Part shown: piece after piece, positions 1 to 7,112 of the stretch
How the letters are laid out: each line of letters begins with the position of its first letter
Position numbering within the stretch: the stretch's first letter is position 1
Source: Candidatus Dadabacteria bacterium
Lineage (GTDB): Bacteria > Desulfobacterota_D > UBA1144 > Nemesobacterales > UBA2774
Reading direction: 5' to 3'
Assembly (NCBI GenBank): GCA_003229065.1
Contig: QIHJ01000434.1
Location: 1-7,115 of the forward strand
DNA length: 7,115 bases
Made by a program: the position numbers and the translations under genes
Notes under the pieces: model-generated
Databases searched by the model: none
Told to the model about the DNA's origin: nothing
What the model saw: only the letters and a program-made list of their open reading frames with translations

Positions 1-603
1 GGAGAGCTACCCGCTGCTAAAGAGGGGAGCAATACCACTCACTTCTCGGTCATGGACAAGAACGGAAACGCGGTCTCAAATACATACACGCTCAATTTCA
101 GATTCGGCTCTAAAATTATGGTGCCCGGCACCGGGATACTGCTCAATAACGAAATGGACGATTTCTCTTCCAAACCCGGAGTACCCAACGCCTACGGCCT
201 TACGGGCGGGGAGCTGAACTCCATAGAGCCCGGAAAGAGGATGCTTAGCTCGATGACCCCTACTATAGTAATGAAAGAGGGGAAACCGTTTCTTATTACG
301 GGGAGCCCCGGCGGGAGCAGGATCATTACCACAGTGCTTCAGATAATCTTAAACGTGCTCGACTTTAGTATGAACATAGCGGAAGCAACAAACGCCGTCA
401 GGGTCCATCACCAATGGCTTCCGGACGTTCTCTATGTGGAGGAGGGGCTTAACGGTGACACCGTTAGATTGCTAAAGGGTATGGGGCACAACGTAGAGTA
501 CGGGAACACAATGGGGTGTACCGAGAGTATTATGAAAGTAGGGGATTACCTATATGGTGCGTCCGACCCGAGGAAACGGGGCGGGCTAACGATAGGGTAC
601 TAA
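1..603 (+). CDS. ggt: Gamma-glutamyltransferase (glutathione hydrolase), 3' part encoding the small catalytic subunit
   Basis: This is the C-terminal part of a gamma-glutamyltranspeptidase; the reading frame is open from base 1 and the start lies outside the window. The family is made as a proenzyme, usually exported to the periplasm, that cuts itself before a threonine. That threonine becomes the N-terminal nucleophile which hydrolyses glutathione or transfers its gamma-glutamyl group. The processing site is visible as SNTTHFSV, with the predicted nucleophile Thr at 34-36. The small subunit would then be 189 residues, close to the roughly 190 of E. coli. Other family signatures follow in order: NTYTLN, LLNNEMDDF, the substrate-binding LSSM, the oxyanion-loop motif GSPGGSR, HHQWLPD, and a C-terminal YGASDPR...GY ending. 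All the catalytic features I could check are intact. The signal peptide and large subunit are off-window, so localisation is inferred from the family. The gene converges on nadA and the stop codons overlap by 4 bp. Confidence 0.96.
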   Translation, partial: GELPAAKEGSNTTHFSVMDKNGNAVSNTYTLNFRFGSKIMVPGTGILLNNEMDDFSSKPGVPNAYGLTGGELNSIEPGKRMLSSMTPTIVMKEGKPFLITGSPGGSRIITTVLQIILNVLDFSMNIAEATNAVRVHHQWLPDVLYVEEGLNGDTVRLLKGMGHNVEYGNTMGCTESIMKVGDYLYGASDPRKRGGLTIGY

Positions 604-1598
604 GCCGTAATCTCGAGCATGCGGTCTATGGGTTTTTTGGCGCGTAGAGCGGTTTTTGCGGGAACCTTTACTTCAAATACCTCTTCTTGAAGAGACTTCA
701 GAACCTTTGGCAGCGTAATCATTTTCATGTACTTACATACCGCGTTTTCCCTTGCGGGGTAAAAGGTCTTTCCGGGATTGTCTTTTCTCAAGCGGTGGAG
801 CATACCGGTCTCTGTTGCAATAATAAACTCTTTCTTCTCTGATTCCTTTGCGTACTTTAGCATGCCGCCCGTGGAGAGAAATTTTATGTGCCCGGTGCCA
901 TTTGTTTTTGAATATCCGCTCCCGTTCGTATGTGCCGAGCCGTTATGTGAGGAGCTTTCCAGGCTGTGGTACAGGAAGTTCGTCGTACAGCCGCACTCGG
1001 GGTGTATTACCATGTCAGCTTCCGGGTGCGTATCTCTAATGTCTCTTATATCCTGTTCCCTGATCCCTGCATGCACATGACATTCACCCTGCCATATGTG
1101 CATTTTCCTGCCCGTGACCTTGGCTGTATATGCGCCCAGGAACATATCGGGCAAAAAGAGAATTTCTTTATTACGGGGAATCGAGTCCACGACGTTCACA
1201 GCGTTTGAAGACGTACAGCAGTAATCGCTCTCGGCTTTTACTTCGGCGCTCGTATTTACATAAGACACCACGACGGCCCCGGGGTGCTCTTTTTTCCAGT
1301 CCCTCAGCTGCCGTGCATCGATGGTGTCAGAAAGCGAGCAGCCTGCACCGAGATCAGGGATAAGCACTTTTTTTTCAGGTGAAATGATAGAGGCGGTCTC
1401 GGCCATAAAATGGACCCCACAAAAAACAATGATTTGGGCATCCGTCTCAGCCGCAGTTCGTGACAGACCCAGGGAATCCCCAGTGTAGTCCGCAATGTCC
1501 TGCACCTCCGGGAGCTGATAATTGTGTGCAAGTATAATCGCATTCTTATCATTTCTCAGTCTATTTATCTCTTCTGTTAGCTTGTTTTGCTCTACCAT
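600..1598 (-). CDS. nadA: Quinolinate synthase NadA (4Fe-4S enzyme)
   Basis: NadA condenses iminoaspartate with dihydroxyacetone phosphate to give quinolinate in the cytoplasm. The 332-residue protein starts with the typical ILAHNYQLPEVQDIADYTGDS region. By alignment from memory with the Thermotoga enzyme, the three 4Fe-4S ligands are Cys87 (GAGCSLSD), Cys173 (GECHVHAG) and Cys288 (AVCKYMKM). Active-site positions also match: His25 and Tyr27 (AHNYQ), Tyr113 and Asn115 (SYVNTS), and His199 and Glu201 (HPEC). The C-terminal EFIIATETGMLHRL and KPIDRML motifs are standard. Extra cysteines occur at 127-128 and in the CGC motif 202-204, which I believe is a known subtype feature. Odd point: residues about 212-239 form a Ser/Gly/Asn/His-rich low-complexity loop with three NG[ST] triplets, longer than I expect for homologues. 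The ATG at 1598 begins at the family-typical N-terminus, with only a weak GA-rich ribosome-binding region upstream. It is the last gene of the nadB-nadC-nadA block, 32 bp after nadC. Confidence 0.97.
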   Translation of the reverse strand: MVEQNKLTEEINRLRNDKNAIILAHNYQLPEVQDIADYTGDSLGLSRTAAETDAQIIVFCGVHFMAETASIISPEKKVLIPDLGAGCSLSDTIDARQLRDWKKEHPGAVVVSYVNTSAEVKAESDYCCTSSNAVNVVDSIPRNKEILFLPDMFLGAYTAKVTGRKMHIWQGECHVHAGIREQDIRDIRDTHPEADMVIHPECGCTTNFLYHSLESSSHNGSAHTNGSGYSKTNGTGHIKFLSTGGMLKYAKESEKKEFIIATETGMLHRLRKDNPGKTFYPARENAVCKYMKMITLPKVLKSLQEEVFEVKVPAKTALRAKKPIDRMLEITA

Positions 1599-1630
1599 TT
1601 CACTCTGCCTGCCTCAAGCAACTAAATAGA

Positions 1631-2479
1631 TTAGTATACCAGATAGAGTGCCATGTCTAAAGCTTTGGCCGAGTGCGTCAGATAGCCCGCCGATATGTAA
1701 TCGACCCCTGTCTCAGCAATCCCCCTGACCGTATCGAGAGTTACCCCGCCTGAAGCCTCGACGAGCGCTTTTCCCCCGATCATCGAAACCGCTTCCCTCA
1801 TATCCTCAATCGACATATTGTCGAGCATTATAATGTCAGCTCCGGAGTCGAGCGCTTCACGCACCTGCCCGAAGTTTGAGGTTTCAACTTCTATTTTAAA
1901 CTCACCGCCGTGTTTGTGCCTGAGTGCCCGTACAGCTTGTGCGATACTGCCGGCAGAGGCTATGTGGTTATCCTTTATAAGCACACCGTCGTATAGTCCT
2001 ATACGGTGGTTAAGGCCGCCGCCTGTCGAGACTGCATACTTATCGAGCACCCTGAGACCGGGCGCAGTTTTTCTGGTATCGAGGATTTTAGCTTTATATC
2101 CCTCGCACTCTTTTACGTATTTTGAGGTTTCAGTGGCAATCCCCGAGAGCCTCTGTAGTATGTTCAGTGCAAGCCTCTCGCCCGTAAGAATTGCCCTTGT
2201 GGGAGCTTCGATTTGAAAGATAACGTCTCCGGGCACAGCCCGCTCGCCGTCTTCCTTTCTAAGTGTGATAAGCGCTTCAGGGGACAATCTATTAAAAACC
2301 CTCTCTGCTATGGGGCTGCCCGCAATGACGCCTTTCTCCTTTGCGCGAATCTCAGCTTTTGACATAGAGTCAACGGGGCAGATAGCATCGGTCGTTACGT
2401 CCCCTCCCCCTATATCTTCCTCAAGTGCATTATCTACTATTTTATCAACCTTGTCCCAATCAAGCTCCAGTCTGTTCAT
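1631..2479 (-). CDS. nadC: Nicotinate-nucleotide pyrophosphorylase (quinolinate phosphoribosyltransferase, carboxylating) NadC
   Basis: NadC decarboxylates quinolinate and joins it to PRPP, giving nicotinate mononucleotide, CO2 and pyrophosphate. The 282-residue length is normal. Motifs in order: EEDIGGGDVTTDA (20-32), ERLALNILQRLSGIAT (101-116, with the substrate-binding Arg102), LDTRKTAPGLR (133-143), GGGLNHRIGLYDGVLIKDNH (153-172, with His158, Arg159 and Lys169), the acidic barrel residues in KIEVE (195-199) and MLDNM (218-222), EASGGV (241-246), and the phosphate-binding end ISAGYLTHS (262-270). All the phosphate- and substrate-binding positions I can place are present. The ATG at 2479 is the only standard start after the upstream in-frame stop. 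Its Shine-Dalgarno is poor: an AGG lies about 13 nt upstream, so translation may depend partly on coupling with nadB, 34 bp upstream. nadA follows 32 bp downstream, which matches the pathway NadB, NadA, NadC. Confidence 0.98.
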   Translation of the reverse strand: MNRLELDWDKVDKIVDNALEEDIGGGDVTTDAICPVDSMSKAEIRAKEKGVIAGSPIAERVFNRLSPEALITLRKEDGERAVPGDVIFQIEAPTRAILTGERLALNILQRLSGIATETSKYVKECEGYKAKILDTRKTAPGLRVLDKYAVSTGGGLNHRIGLYDGVLIKDNHIASAGSIAQAVRALRHKHGGEFKIEVETSNFGQVREALDSGADIIMLDNMSIEDMREAVSMIGGKALVEASGGVTLDTVRGIAETGVDYISAGYLTHSAKALDMALYLVY

Positions 2480-2513
2480 AGTATTTTTTAGACCTATATG
2501 TATAAGCTTTGAT

Positions 2514-4121
2514 TTAAACCTTTAAAATTTGGGGCTCCTTTCCCCTCTCAAGCACAATGTGGGACTTCCAACCGGGGTTCTCTACCGGGAAATCTTCCCG
2601 TATATGCACCCCTCTGGACTCTTCCCGAAATTGAGAAAACCTTACAATAAGGAGTGATACTTGAAGGATCATATTCAATTTTATTTTAAAGTAGCCCGTG
2701 AGCTTGTCCAGGTATCCCGAGCACTCTTTGAGCTCTCGTGCAGCTTCTTGAAGCCCGGCCCCGCTTCTGACCATACCCACATTGCGATTCATTATTGAGG
2801 AAATATTCTTCCTGCATTCAATATATGTTTTTTGCTCCGCATCACTTGAGCCGCTTAAATGGCAATCAGTCAAATTGGACAATAACTCCCCGGGCATACC
2901 GGTTGCAGAGTCCGTACTCTGAAGCGCCCCGTCGACCGCCCTTTTAGCGAACACGACACACTCGAGAAGGGAGTTGCTCGCAAGTCTGTTCGCCCCGTGC
3001 ACTCCGGAGCAAGCGACCTCACCGCAAGCGAATAGCCCCTTTATGTTAGTCTCGCCCCGGAGCCCTGTGCTCACTCCTCCTATGGTATAGTGCGCTGCGG
3101 GCGCAACAGGGATCATATCCATTGTGATATCCACACCGAACTCTCTACAGGCCAGGTATATATTTCCAAAACGGGATTTTATTATTTCAGCGTCCATATG
3201 CTTTAGGTTCAGATATACATAATCCTTTCCTGATTCCTTCATCTCTTTATAAATAGAGCGCGAAACCACGTCCCTGGGCGCTAGCTCGCCGAGATCTGAA
3301 TAATCCGCCATAAAACGCCTTCCCTCTGTACTTATAAGATGAGCCCCCTCGCCCCGTACGGCCTCACTTATCAAGAAACTGCCCCCGTCCTCGCTGTAGA
3401 AAGCCGTAGGATGGAACTGAACGAACTCCATATCCGTTACCCTGGCGCCTGACTGATATGCGATAGATATTCCCTCTCCGGTCGAGCCGCCCGGATTGGT
3501 AGTTCGCTCATATAACGCCGAGGCCCCACCTGTGGCGAGTATTGTGGAGCCGGCGGAAAACACCCGGTGCTCGAAATCAGAGTCAAGCGCTAATGCCCCA
3601 TAACATCTACCGTCCCGGGATAGAAATTCAACAACTCCGGTACTCTCATGTTTTGTAATCCCGGGGTTCTTCTCGACCGCGGTAATAAGGAAACTCACAA
3701 TTTCTCTTCCGGTAGAGCTGCCTCCCGCATGGAGAATTCTTCTTTTCGTATGCCCGCCCTCAAGCCCCAGATCAAGCCCCTTATCCCCCATATCGAACTC
3801 CATTCCCAGATCGATCAAATCCGTAACCCTCTCTATGCCCTCATTTACAAGAAGCTCTACTGCCCTCTCATTGCATAGTCCCCGACCGGCTCTGAGCGTG
3901 TCTTTGATATGGAACCAGGCCGAGTCCTCAGGGTCAATGGCAGCCGCAATCCCCCCCTGGGCCCAAAAGGAGTTGCTCTCTTCGACCGTAGACTTGGTAA
4001 GTACGGTCACTTTGCCGAATTTTGAAGCGTACAGAGCCGCATAGAGCCCTGCAAGCCCGCTCCCGATTATCAGAAAATCCGATTTAACTTCGGGAGGTAC
4101 GCGGTTTCTTTCATATGACAT
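2514..4121 (-). CDS. nadB: L-aspartate oxidase NadB (FAD-dependent)
   Basis: NadB oxidises L-aspartate to iminoaspartate, with oxygen or fumarate as acceptor depending on the organism; it is the first step of de novo NAD synthesis. The protein is a flavoprotein of the succinate dehydrogenase/fumarate reductase family. In ATG numbering, the FAD-binding Rossmann motif GSGLAG lies at 20-25, followed by TKSTVEESNSFWAQGGIAAA. The residues equivalent to E. coli Glu121, His244, Arg290, His351 and Arg386 appear in LEGGHTKRR (Glu121), FHPTA (His237), APRD (Arg283), AAHYT (His344) and GANRLASNSLLE (Arg379). The C-terminal helical domain ends with REESRGVHIREDFP. The 535-residue length is normal. The frame also allows a TTG start at 4133 (539 residues), but that TTG abuts the AGAGGT Shine-Dalgarno, so I prefer the ATG at 4121. 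The gene lies 55 bp after glnD and 34 bp before nadC. Confidence 0.97.
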   Translation of the reverse strand: MSYERNRVPPEVKSDFLIIGSGLAGLYAALYASKFGKVTVLTKSTVEESNSFWAQGGIAAAIDPEDSAWFHIKDTLRAGRGLCNERAVELLVNEGIERVTDLIDLGMEFDMGDKGLDLGLEGGHTKRRILHAGGSSTGREIVSFLITAVEKNPGITKHESTGVVEFLSRDGRCYGALALDSDFEHRVFSAGSTILATGGASALYERTTNPGGSTGEGISIAYQSGARVTDMEFVQFHPTAFYSEDGGSFLISEAVRGEGAHLISTEGRRFMADYSDLGELAPRDVVSRSIYKEMKESGKDYVYLNLKHMDAEIIKSRFGNIYLACREFGVDITMDMIPVAPAAHYTIGGVSTGLRGETNIKGLFACGEVACSGVHGANRLASNSLLECVVFAKRAVDGALQSTDSATGMPGELLSNLTDCHLSGSSDAEQKTYIECRKNISSIMNRNVGMVRSGAGLQEAARELKECSGYLDKLTGYFKIKLNMILQVSLLIVRFSQFREESRGVHIREDFPVENPGWKSHIVLERGKEPQILKV

Positions 4122-4132
4122 TGGAATAAACA

Positions 4133-4138
4133 ACCTCT
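4133..4138 (-). promoter_or_regulatory. Ribosome-binding site deciding the nadB start
   Basis: On the minus strand this reads AGAGGT. It ends 11 nt before the ATG at 4121, a slightly long but usable spacing. The alternative TTG start at 4131-4133 shares a base with it and so could not be served by it. This supports the shorter 535-residue NadB. Confidence 0.55.
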
Positions 4139-4176
4139 AATTCCATTAGTATTGTTCGTTTTACATGAGTTACGGC

Positions 4177-6825
4177 TCAGCGCTCGACTATAGATTCGAA
4201 TATAGCTGCTTTTATATCATCCATTCGCTCGGAGTCGGTTACTTTCGCCCCTTTAGAGTCAGTAACGTAAAACGCATCCACCACCTGATCGACCTTGGTT
4301 GATATCTTGGCGTATACTACCGATAGTCCGAGCTCTTTTATGGCTTTCGTAATATCATATAGCAAACCAGCGCGGTCGTATGTGTAAATATCTATAACCG
4401 TGGCTATGTCCGAGGATTCATTATCTATCTCAATTTTTGTTGGATACTGAGGAATTGTTTTGGTGAATTTAGGCCTGTCCCTCTTTCTTTTTGCAACAAG
4501 TCTTTCCACGTTTGTTTTACCTGTCATGATATTACGCATATTAGCGTTGAGCTTATCCCAAGCCCGATCCCCGTCCTCTGAGGACTTACCCAGTCGGTTA
4601 ACATAAAATACGTCCAGTATCCTGCCGTCGTTTCTGGTTGCGATCCTTGCCCCGAGCACATTAAAACCGCTTGCCCTTATAACACCGCAAAGCTTTGAGA
4701 ATATCCCCGGCTTGTCAAACCCCCAGAATGTAAACTCGTCGTACTCCTCGTTTGGATAATATTCCACCTCCATGCCGACCTCTTTCTTAGAGCTATCTAT
4801 AATCCCGATGTGGTAAGCGATCTTTTTAGGTGAAAACCCGAGAAAATAGGAATCGGGCATGCCTTTTATAATATCCTTAACTCTCCTATTTGAATACTTG
4901 TTATCGAGTATACGCACCACTTCTTCCGTCACCCTCTTGAGGCGGTCCTCAGGGTTCTCTTTTTTAAATTCACCCTGCTCCAGTACCTTTGCCGTTCTTA
5001 TGAAAAGCTCCTTTAAGAGCATCGCCTTCCAGTTAGTCCACACATCCGGCCCTACGGACTTGATATCGGCAAATGTCAGGAGATAAAGCAGCGACAGGGT
5101 CTCGAGCGTCTTAACCGATCTTGCGAACCTTACAATCATGCTGTAGTCGTGTATATCGCGTCTCTGAGAAAAGTGAGACATAATCAGGTGGTGCTTTACC
5201 AGGAATTTGAGCTGTTCGCTCTCGTATTTTGTGAGCCCCATACGCTTGGAGATCTTGGGGATCATGGCGGCTCCCTTCTGTGCGTGATTACGGCCCTCTC
5301 CCTTTCCCATATCGTGAAAGAGGCAAGCCAGATAGAGGACTTGTCTGTTCATGAGAGATTCAGCTGTCTTTGTTAAGAGCGGGAGATCGTCATAGTATTT
5401 ATAGCTCAAGAGGTTTTCGATTTCCCTGACCATAAATATAGAGTGTACGTCCACCGTGTAGACATGATATGCATCGTGCTGAGCCATACAAACGATTTTC
5501 CCGAACTCCGGGATATAATAGCCGAGGAGCCTGAGCCTGTTCATTTCAAATAATACGTCTGCGACATTCTTACCCTTCTTTAGAATTCTAAGAAATGAGG
5601 CGTTAAAATCGGGGTTAGACCTGACACTCTCATCGATGGTAGTAACGCTCACCTGCTCCCTGATCAAGTCCATCAGATAACCGCTCATCTTAAATTGGTG
5701 TTTGTCTGAATACTCAAAAGCCCTCATCAGGTTTGCAGGGTCATCTTTAAACGCCTCAGGATCAGCAACTGTAAGCGAGCTGCCCTGGATCATAAATCCA
5801 TGCTGCAGCTTGGTCTTTTTAGATGAGCGTATTTTACCCTTGTCGGCTATGCATCTTTCAATAAGTCTCTTGGACTGCTCTCTTATTTCGTTTGCACGGA
5901 GGTAATAAATTCTGAGGAACCTCTCCACCGCAGGAAGCTCCGCATCTTTAAATCCCAGGAACTTTGCGATACTCTCCTGGAACTCGAAGCTCATCCGGTC
6001 CTCCGCCCTCCCTGCCAGATAGTGTAGCTCGGAGCGAATTAAAAGCAGGAAGTTGAGCGCCTTTTCAAAAACTTTAAGTTCCTTTTCAATCAAAATGCCT
6101 TTGGGCAGCAGCTCGGAAAAGGTTTTTACCTTAAACTTTACCTGCGCAATCCAAAGGGCATAGTTAATGTCTCTGAGCCCCCCTTCGCTCTCCTTTAAAT
6201 TGGGCTCGAGGAGATACACAGACCTTCCGAAGCGGTTTATCCTGTTCTCATTCTCTTCTATCTTGCTTTGAATGAACTTTCCGGAAATGCCCGGAAGCAA
6301 ATCTCCGTATAGGGCTTTATCGAATTCAGAATATAGCTCTTTGTCTCCGAATACGAGCCTACTGTCGAGTAATGAGGTTAGAACCGTAGTGTCTTCATCT
6401 TCCTGAGCGAGCTCAAGACACTCATCTATCGTCCTTACGGAGTGTCCGACATCGAGGTTTAAATCCCAGAGAAGATAGAGCAGTTTTTCAGTTACATCCT
6501 TTGCCAGAGTCTTATTGCGGGGTTTGTAGAGGAACATCAAATCAATATCCGAGTATGGGCAAAGCTCCTTTCTGCCGTATCCCCCCAGTGCCAGAACTGC
6601 TACGTTTTTAAGATCGGGAAAGCCCTGACCGACAATGCACTGCTTAATCAATTTATCGATTATGTCCGTGCGCTTCTCTGCAAGCATACCTCCCGAAAGC
6701 GCCCGTTTGCGCTTGCCCTTTTTGTTATGCAATTCCCTGAGCTCAGATTGCTTGCGATCGAATCTCTGTCTTATTTGCTCTAATAGACTGTCTTTCTGTA
6801 CTGCTATACTGTTTGCTTTTTGCAT
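4177..6825 (-). CDS. glnD: Bifunctional PII uridylyltransferase/uridylyl-removing enzyme GlnD
   Basis: GlnD is the cytoplasmic glutamine sensor of the PII system. At low glutamine it uridylylates PII (GlnB/GlnK); at high glutamine it removes the UMP, and this controls glutamine synthetase and nitrogen genes. The 882-residue protein has the complete family architecture. The nucleotidyltransferase domain carries GGYGRKELCPYSDIDLMF at 81-98, with catalytic Asp93 and Asp95, then LDVGHSVRT (124-132) and EGGLRDI (214-220). The HD hydrolase domain has VDVHSIFMV (His461), LFHDMGKG (His504, Asp505), KHHLIMS (His545, His546) and FADIKS (Asp587). Two ACT domains at about 698-770 and 809-880 carry the DKPGIFSKL and DRAGLLYDI signatures that would sense glutamine. 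Length is close to E. coli GlnD (890). Both activities look intact, since no key residue is missing. The ATG at 6825 is the first start after an in-frame TGA four codons upstream, with a GAGAAGAG ribosome-binding stretch at 6829-6836. It is the first gene of the predicted unit with nadB. Confidence 0.97.
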   Translation of the reverse strand: MQKANSIAVQKDSLLEQIRQRFDRKQSELRELHNKKGKRKRALSGGMLAEKRTDIIDKLIKQCIVGQGFPDLKNVAVLALGGYGRKELCPYSDIDLMFLYKPRNKTLAKDVTEKLLYLLWDLNLDVGHSVRTIDECLELAQEDEDTTVLTSLLDSRLVFGDKELYSEFDKALYGDLLPGISGKFIQSKIEENENRINRFGRSVYLLEPNLKESEGGLRDINYALWIAQVKFKVKTFSELLPKGILIEKELKVFEKALNFLLLIRSELHYLAGRAEDRMSFEFQESIAKFLGFKDAELPAVERFLRIYYLRANEIREQSKRLIERCIADKGKIRSSKKTKLQHGFMIQGSSLTVADPEAFKDDPANLMRAFEYSDKHQFKMSGYLMDLIREQVSVTTIDESVRSNPDFNASFLRILKKGKNVADVLFEMNRLRLLGYYIPEFGKIVCMAQHDAYHVYTVDVHSIFMVREIENLLSYKYYDDLPLLTKTAESLMNRQVLYLACLFHDMGKGEGRNHAQKGAAMIPKISKRMGLTKYESEQLKFLVKHHLIMSHFSQRRDIHDYSMIVRFARSVKTLETLSLLYLLTFADIKSVGPDVWTNWKAMLLKELFIRTAKVLEQGEFKKENPEDRLKRVTEEVVRILDNKYSNRRVKDIIKGMPDSYFLGFSPKKIAYHIGIIDSSKKEVGMEVEYYPNEEYDEFTFWGFDKPGIFSKLCGVIRASGFNVLGARIATRNDGRILDVFYVNRLGKSSEDGDRAWDKLNANMRNIMTGKTNVERLVAKRKRDRPKFTKTIPQYPTKIEIDNESSDIATVIDIYTYDRAGLLYDITKAIKELGLSVVYAKISTKVDQVVDAFYVTDSKGAKVTDSERMDDIKAAIFESIVER

Positions 6826-6859
6826 AAGCTCTTCTCAATATTAAAACTTTATCTCTATT

Positions 6860-6888
6860 ATTGTACCGGAGTGATAAAAATATATAAC
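6860..6888 (-). promoter_or_regulatory. Possible glnD promoter (weak)
   Basis: On the minus strand a TACAAT hexamer (6860-6865, five of six matches to the -10 consensus) lies 35 nt upstream of the glnD ATG. A poor -35 candidate, GTTATA (6883-6888), sits 17 bp further upstream. The same bases read on the plus strand give TTGTAC-16 bp-TATAAC, an equally weak promoter facing the off-window gene. The calls rest only on sigma-70-like hexamers in an AT-rich stretch and may be chance. Confidence 0.25.
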
Positions 6889-6998
6889 CCCCGGCTGTGG
6901 TAAGCTGAGAGTCGTTCTATAAACTAAACACACTACGGTATGCTGTATTTCGTAATAGAAAGCGTTTGTACCCGAGCTTCCGGCAATTCCAGTCTCTT

Positions 6999-7055
6999 TT
7001 GAATTCCAACTCTGATCTTTTTTGAATTCCAATTCTAATCTTTTTTGAATTCAAC
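6999..7055. repeat. Imperfect 23-bp tandem repeat, two full units plus a partial one
   Basis: Units at 6999-7021 and 7022-7044 differ at only two positions, and a third truncated copy begins at 7045. A degenerate relative (CAATTCCAGTC) lies just upstream at about 6984-6994. Each unit opens with TTGAATTCCAA and ends in a T-run. The second holds GAATTCCAATTC (7024-7035), whose 5-base arms are perfectly inverted around CC; the first has one mismatch in that core. Six-base T-runs fall at 7018-7023 and 7041-7046, so they are spaced 23 bp apart. The period is not a multiple of three, which argues against coding. It may be an operator array, an A-tract element affecting promoter shape, or simple slippage-derived sequence. 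Confidence 0.8.
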
Positions 7056-7104
7056 GTAAGTTTCTGTAAAACCTGCTCGTTTATTCTCTATCCTCGCCAT
7101 CACG

Positions 7105-7112
7105 AAAAGGAG
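7105..7112 (+). promoter_or_regulatory. Shine-Dalgarno of an off-window plus-strand gene
   Basis: AAAAGGAG followed by ATC at the window edge is a near-perfect ribosome-binding site. No start codon follows within the window, so the gene would start a few bases past 7115. It would be divergent to glnD. Its identity cannot be told from this window. Confidence 0.5.

Larger units (their letters stand above)
600..6825 (-). other. Predicted glnD-nadB-nadC-nadA transcription unit
   Basis: Four minus-strand genes follow one another with gaps of 55, 34 and 32 bp. I see no hairpin followed by a T-run in any gap. The three nad genes encode the consecutive enzymes from aspartate to nicotinate mononucleotide, so co-transcription of these is very likely. 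Inclusion of glnD is an inference from the short gap and the absence of a visible terminator; an additional promoter within the 3' end of glnD cannot be excluded. Confidence 0.7.

Noticed and set aside
549..600. Possible terminator for nadA on the minus strand, inside the ggt 3' end (CCCG/CGGG pairing)
   Set aside because: The stem is short and no T-run follows; it is more likely ordinary coding sequence.
605..638. Possible terminator after ggt (CCG...CGG followed further on by a six-base T-run at 633-638)
   Set aside because: The stem is only about 3 bp and the T-run is separated from it by 8 bp, so it does not qualify as an intrinsic terminator.
778..1363. Several overlapping plus-strand open frames opposite nadA
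   Set aside because: They overlap one another in different frames and are antisense to intact nadA; no domain or ribosome-binding site supports them.
1304..1552. 82-codon minus-strand frame inside nadA
   Set aside because: It is an alternative frame within conserved NadA sequence, and its translation resembles no protein I know.
1818..2216. 132-codon plus-strand open frame opposite nadC
   Set aside because: It lies wholly antisense to a well-conserved nadC, has no recognisable family features, and its Ser/Pro/Leu-rich composition is typical of a complementary-strand shadow.
6864..6902. TACCGG...CCGG...GGTA inverted-looking motif upstream of glnD
   Set aside because: The CCGG elements are self-palindromic and the outer arms do not align into a continuous stem; I see no convincing hairpin or operator.
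6841..7032. 63-codon minus-strand frame upstream of glnD
   Set aside because: It runs through a repeat whose period is not divisible by three, lacks a convincing ribosome-binding site and matches nothing known. It is probably non-coding leader or promoter sequence.
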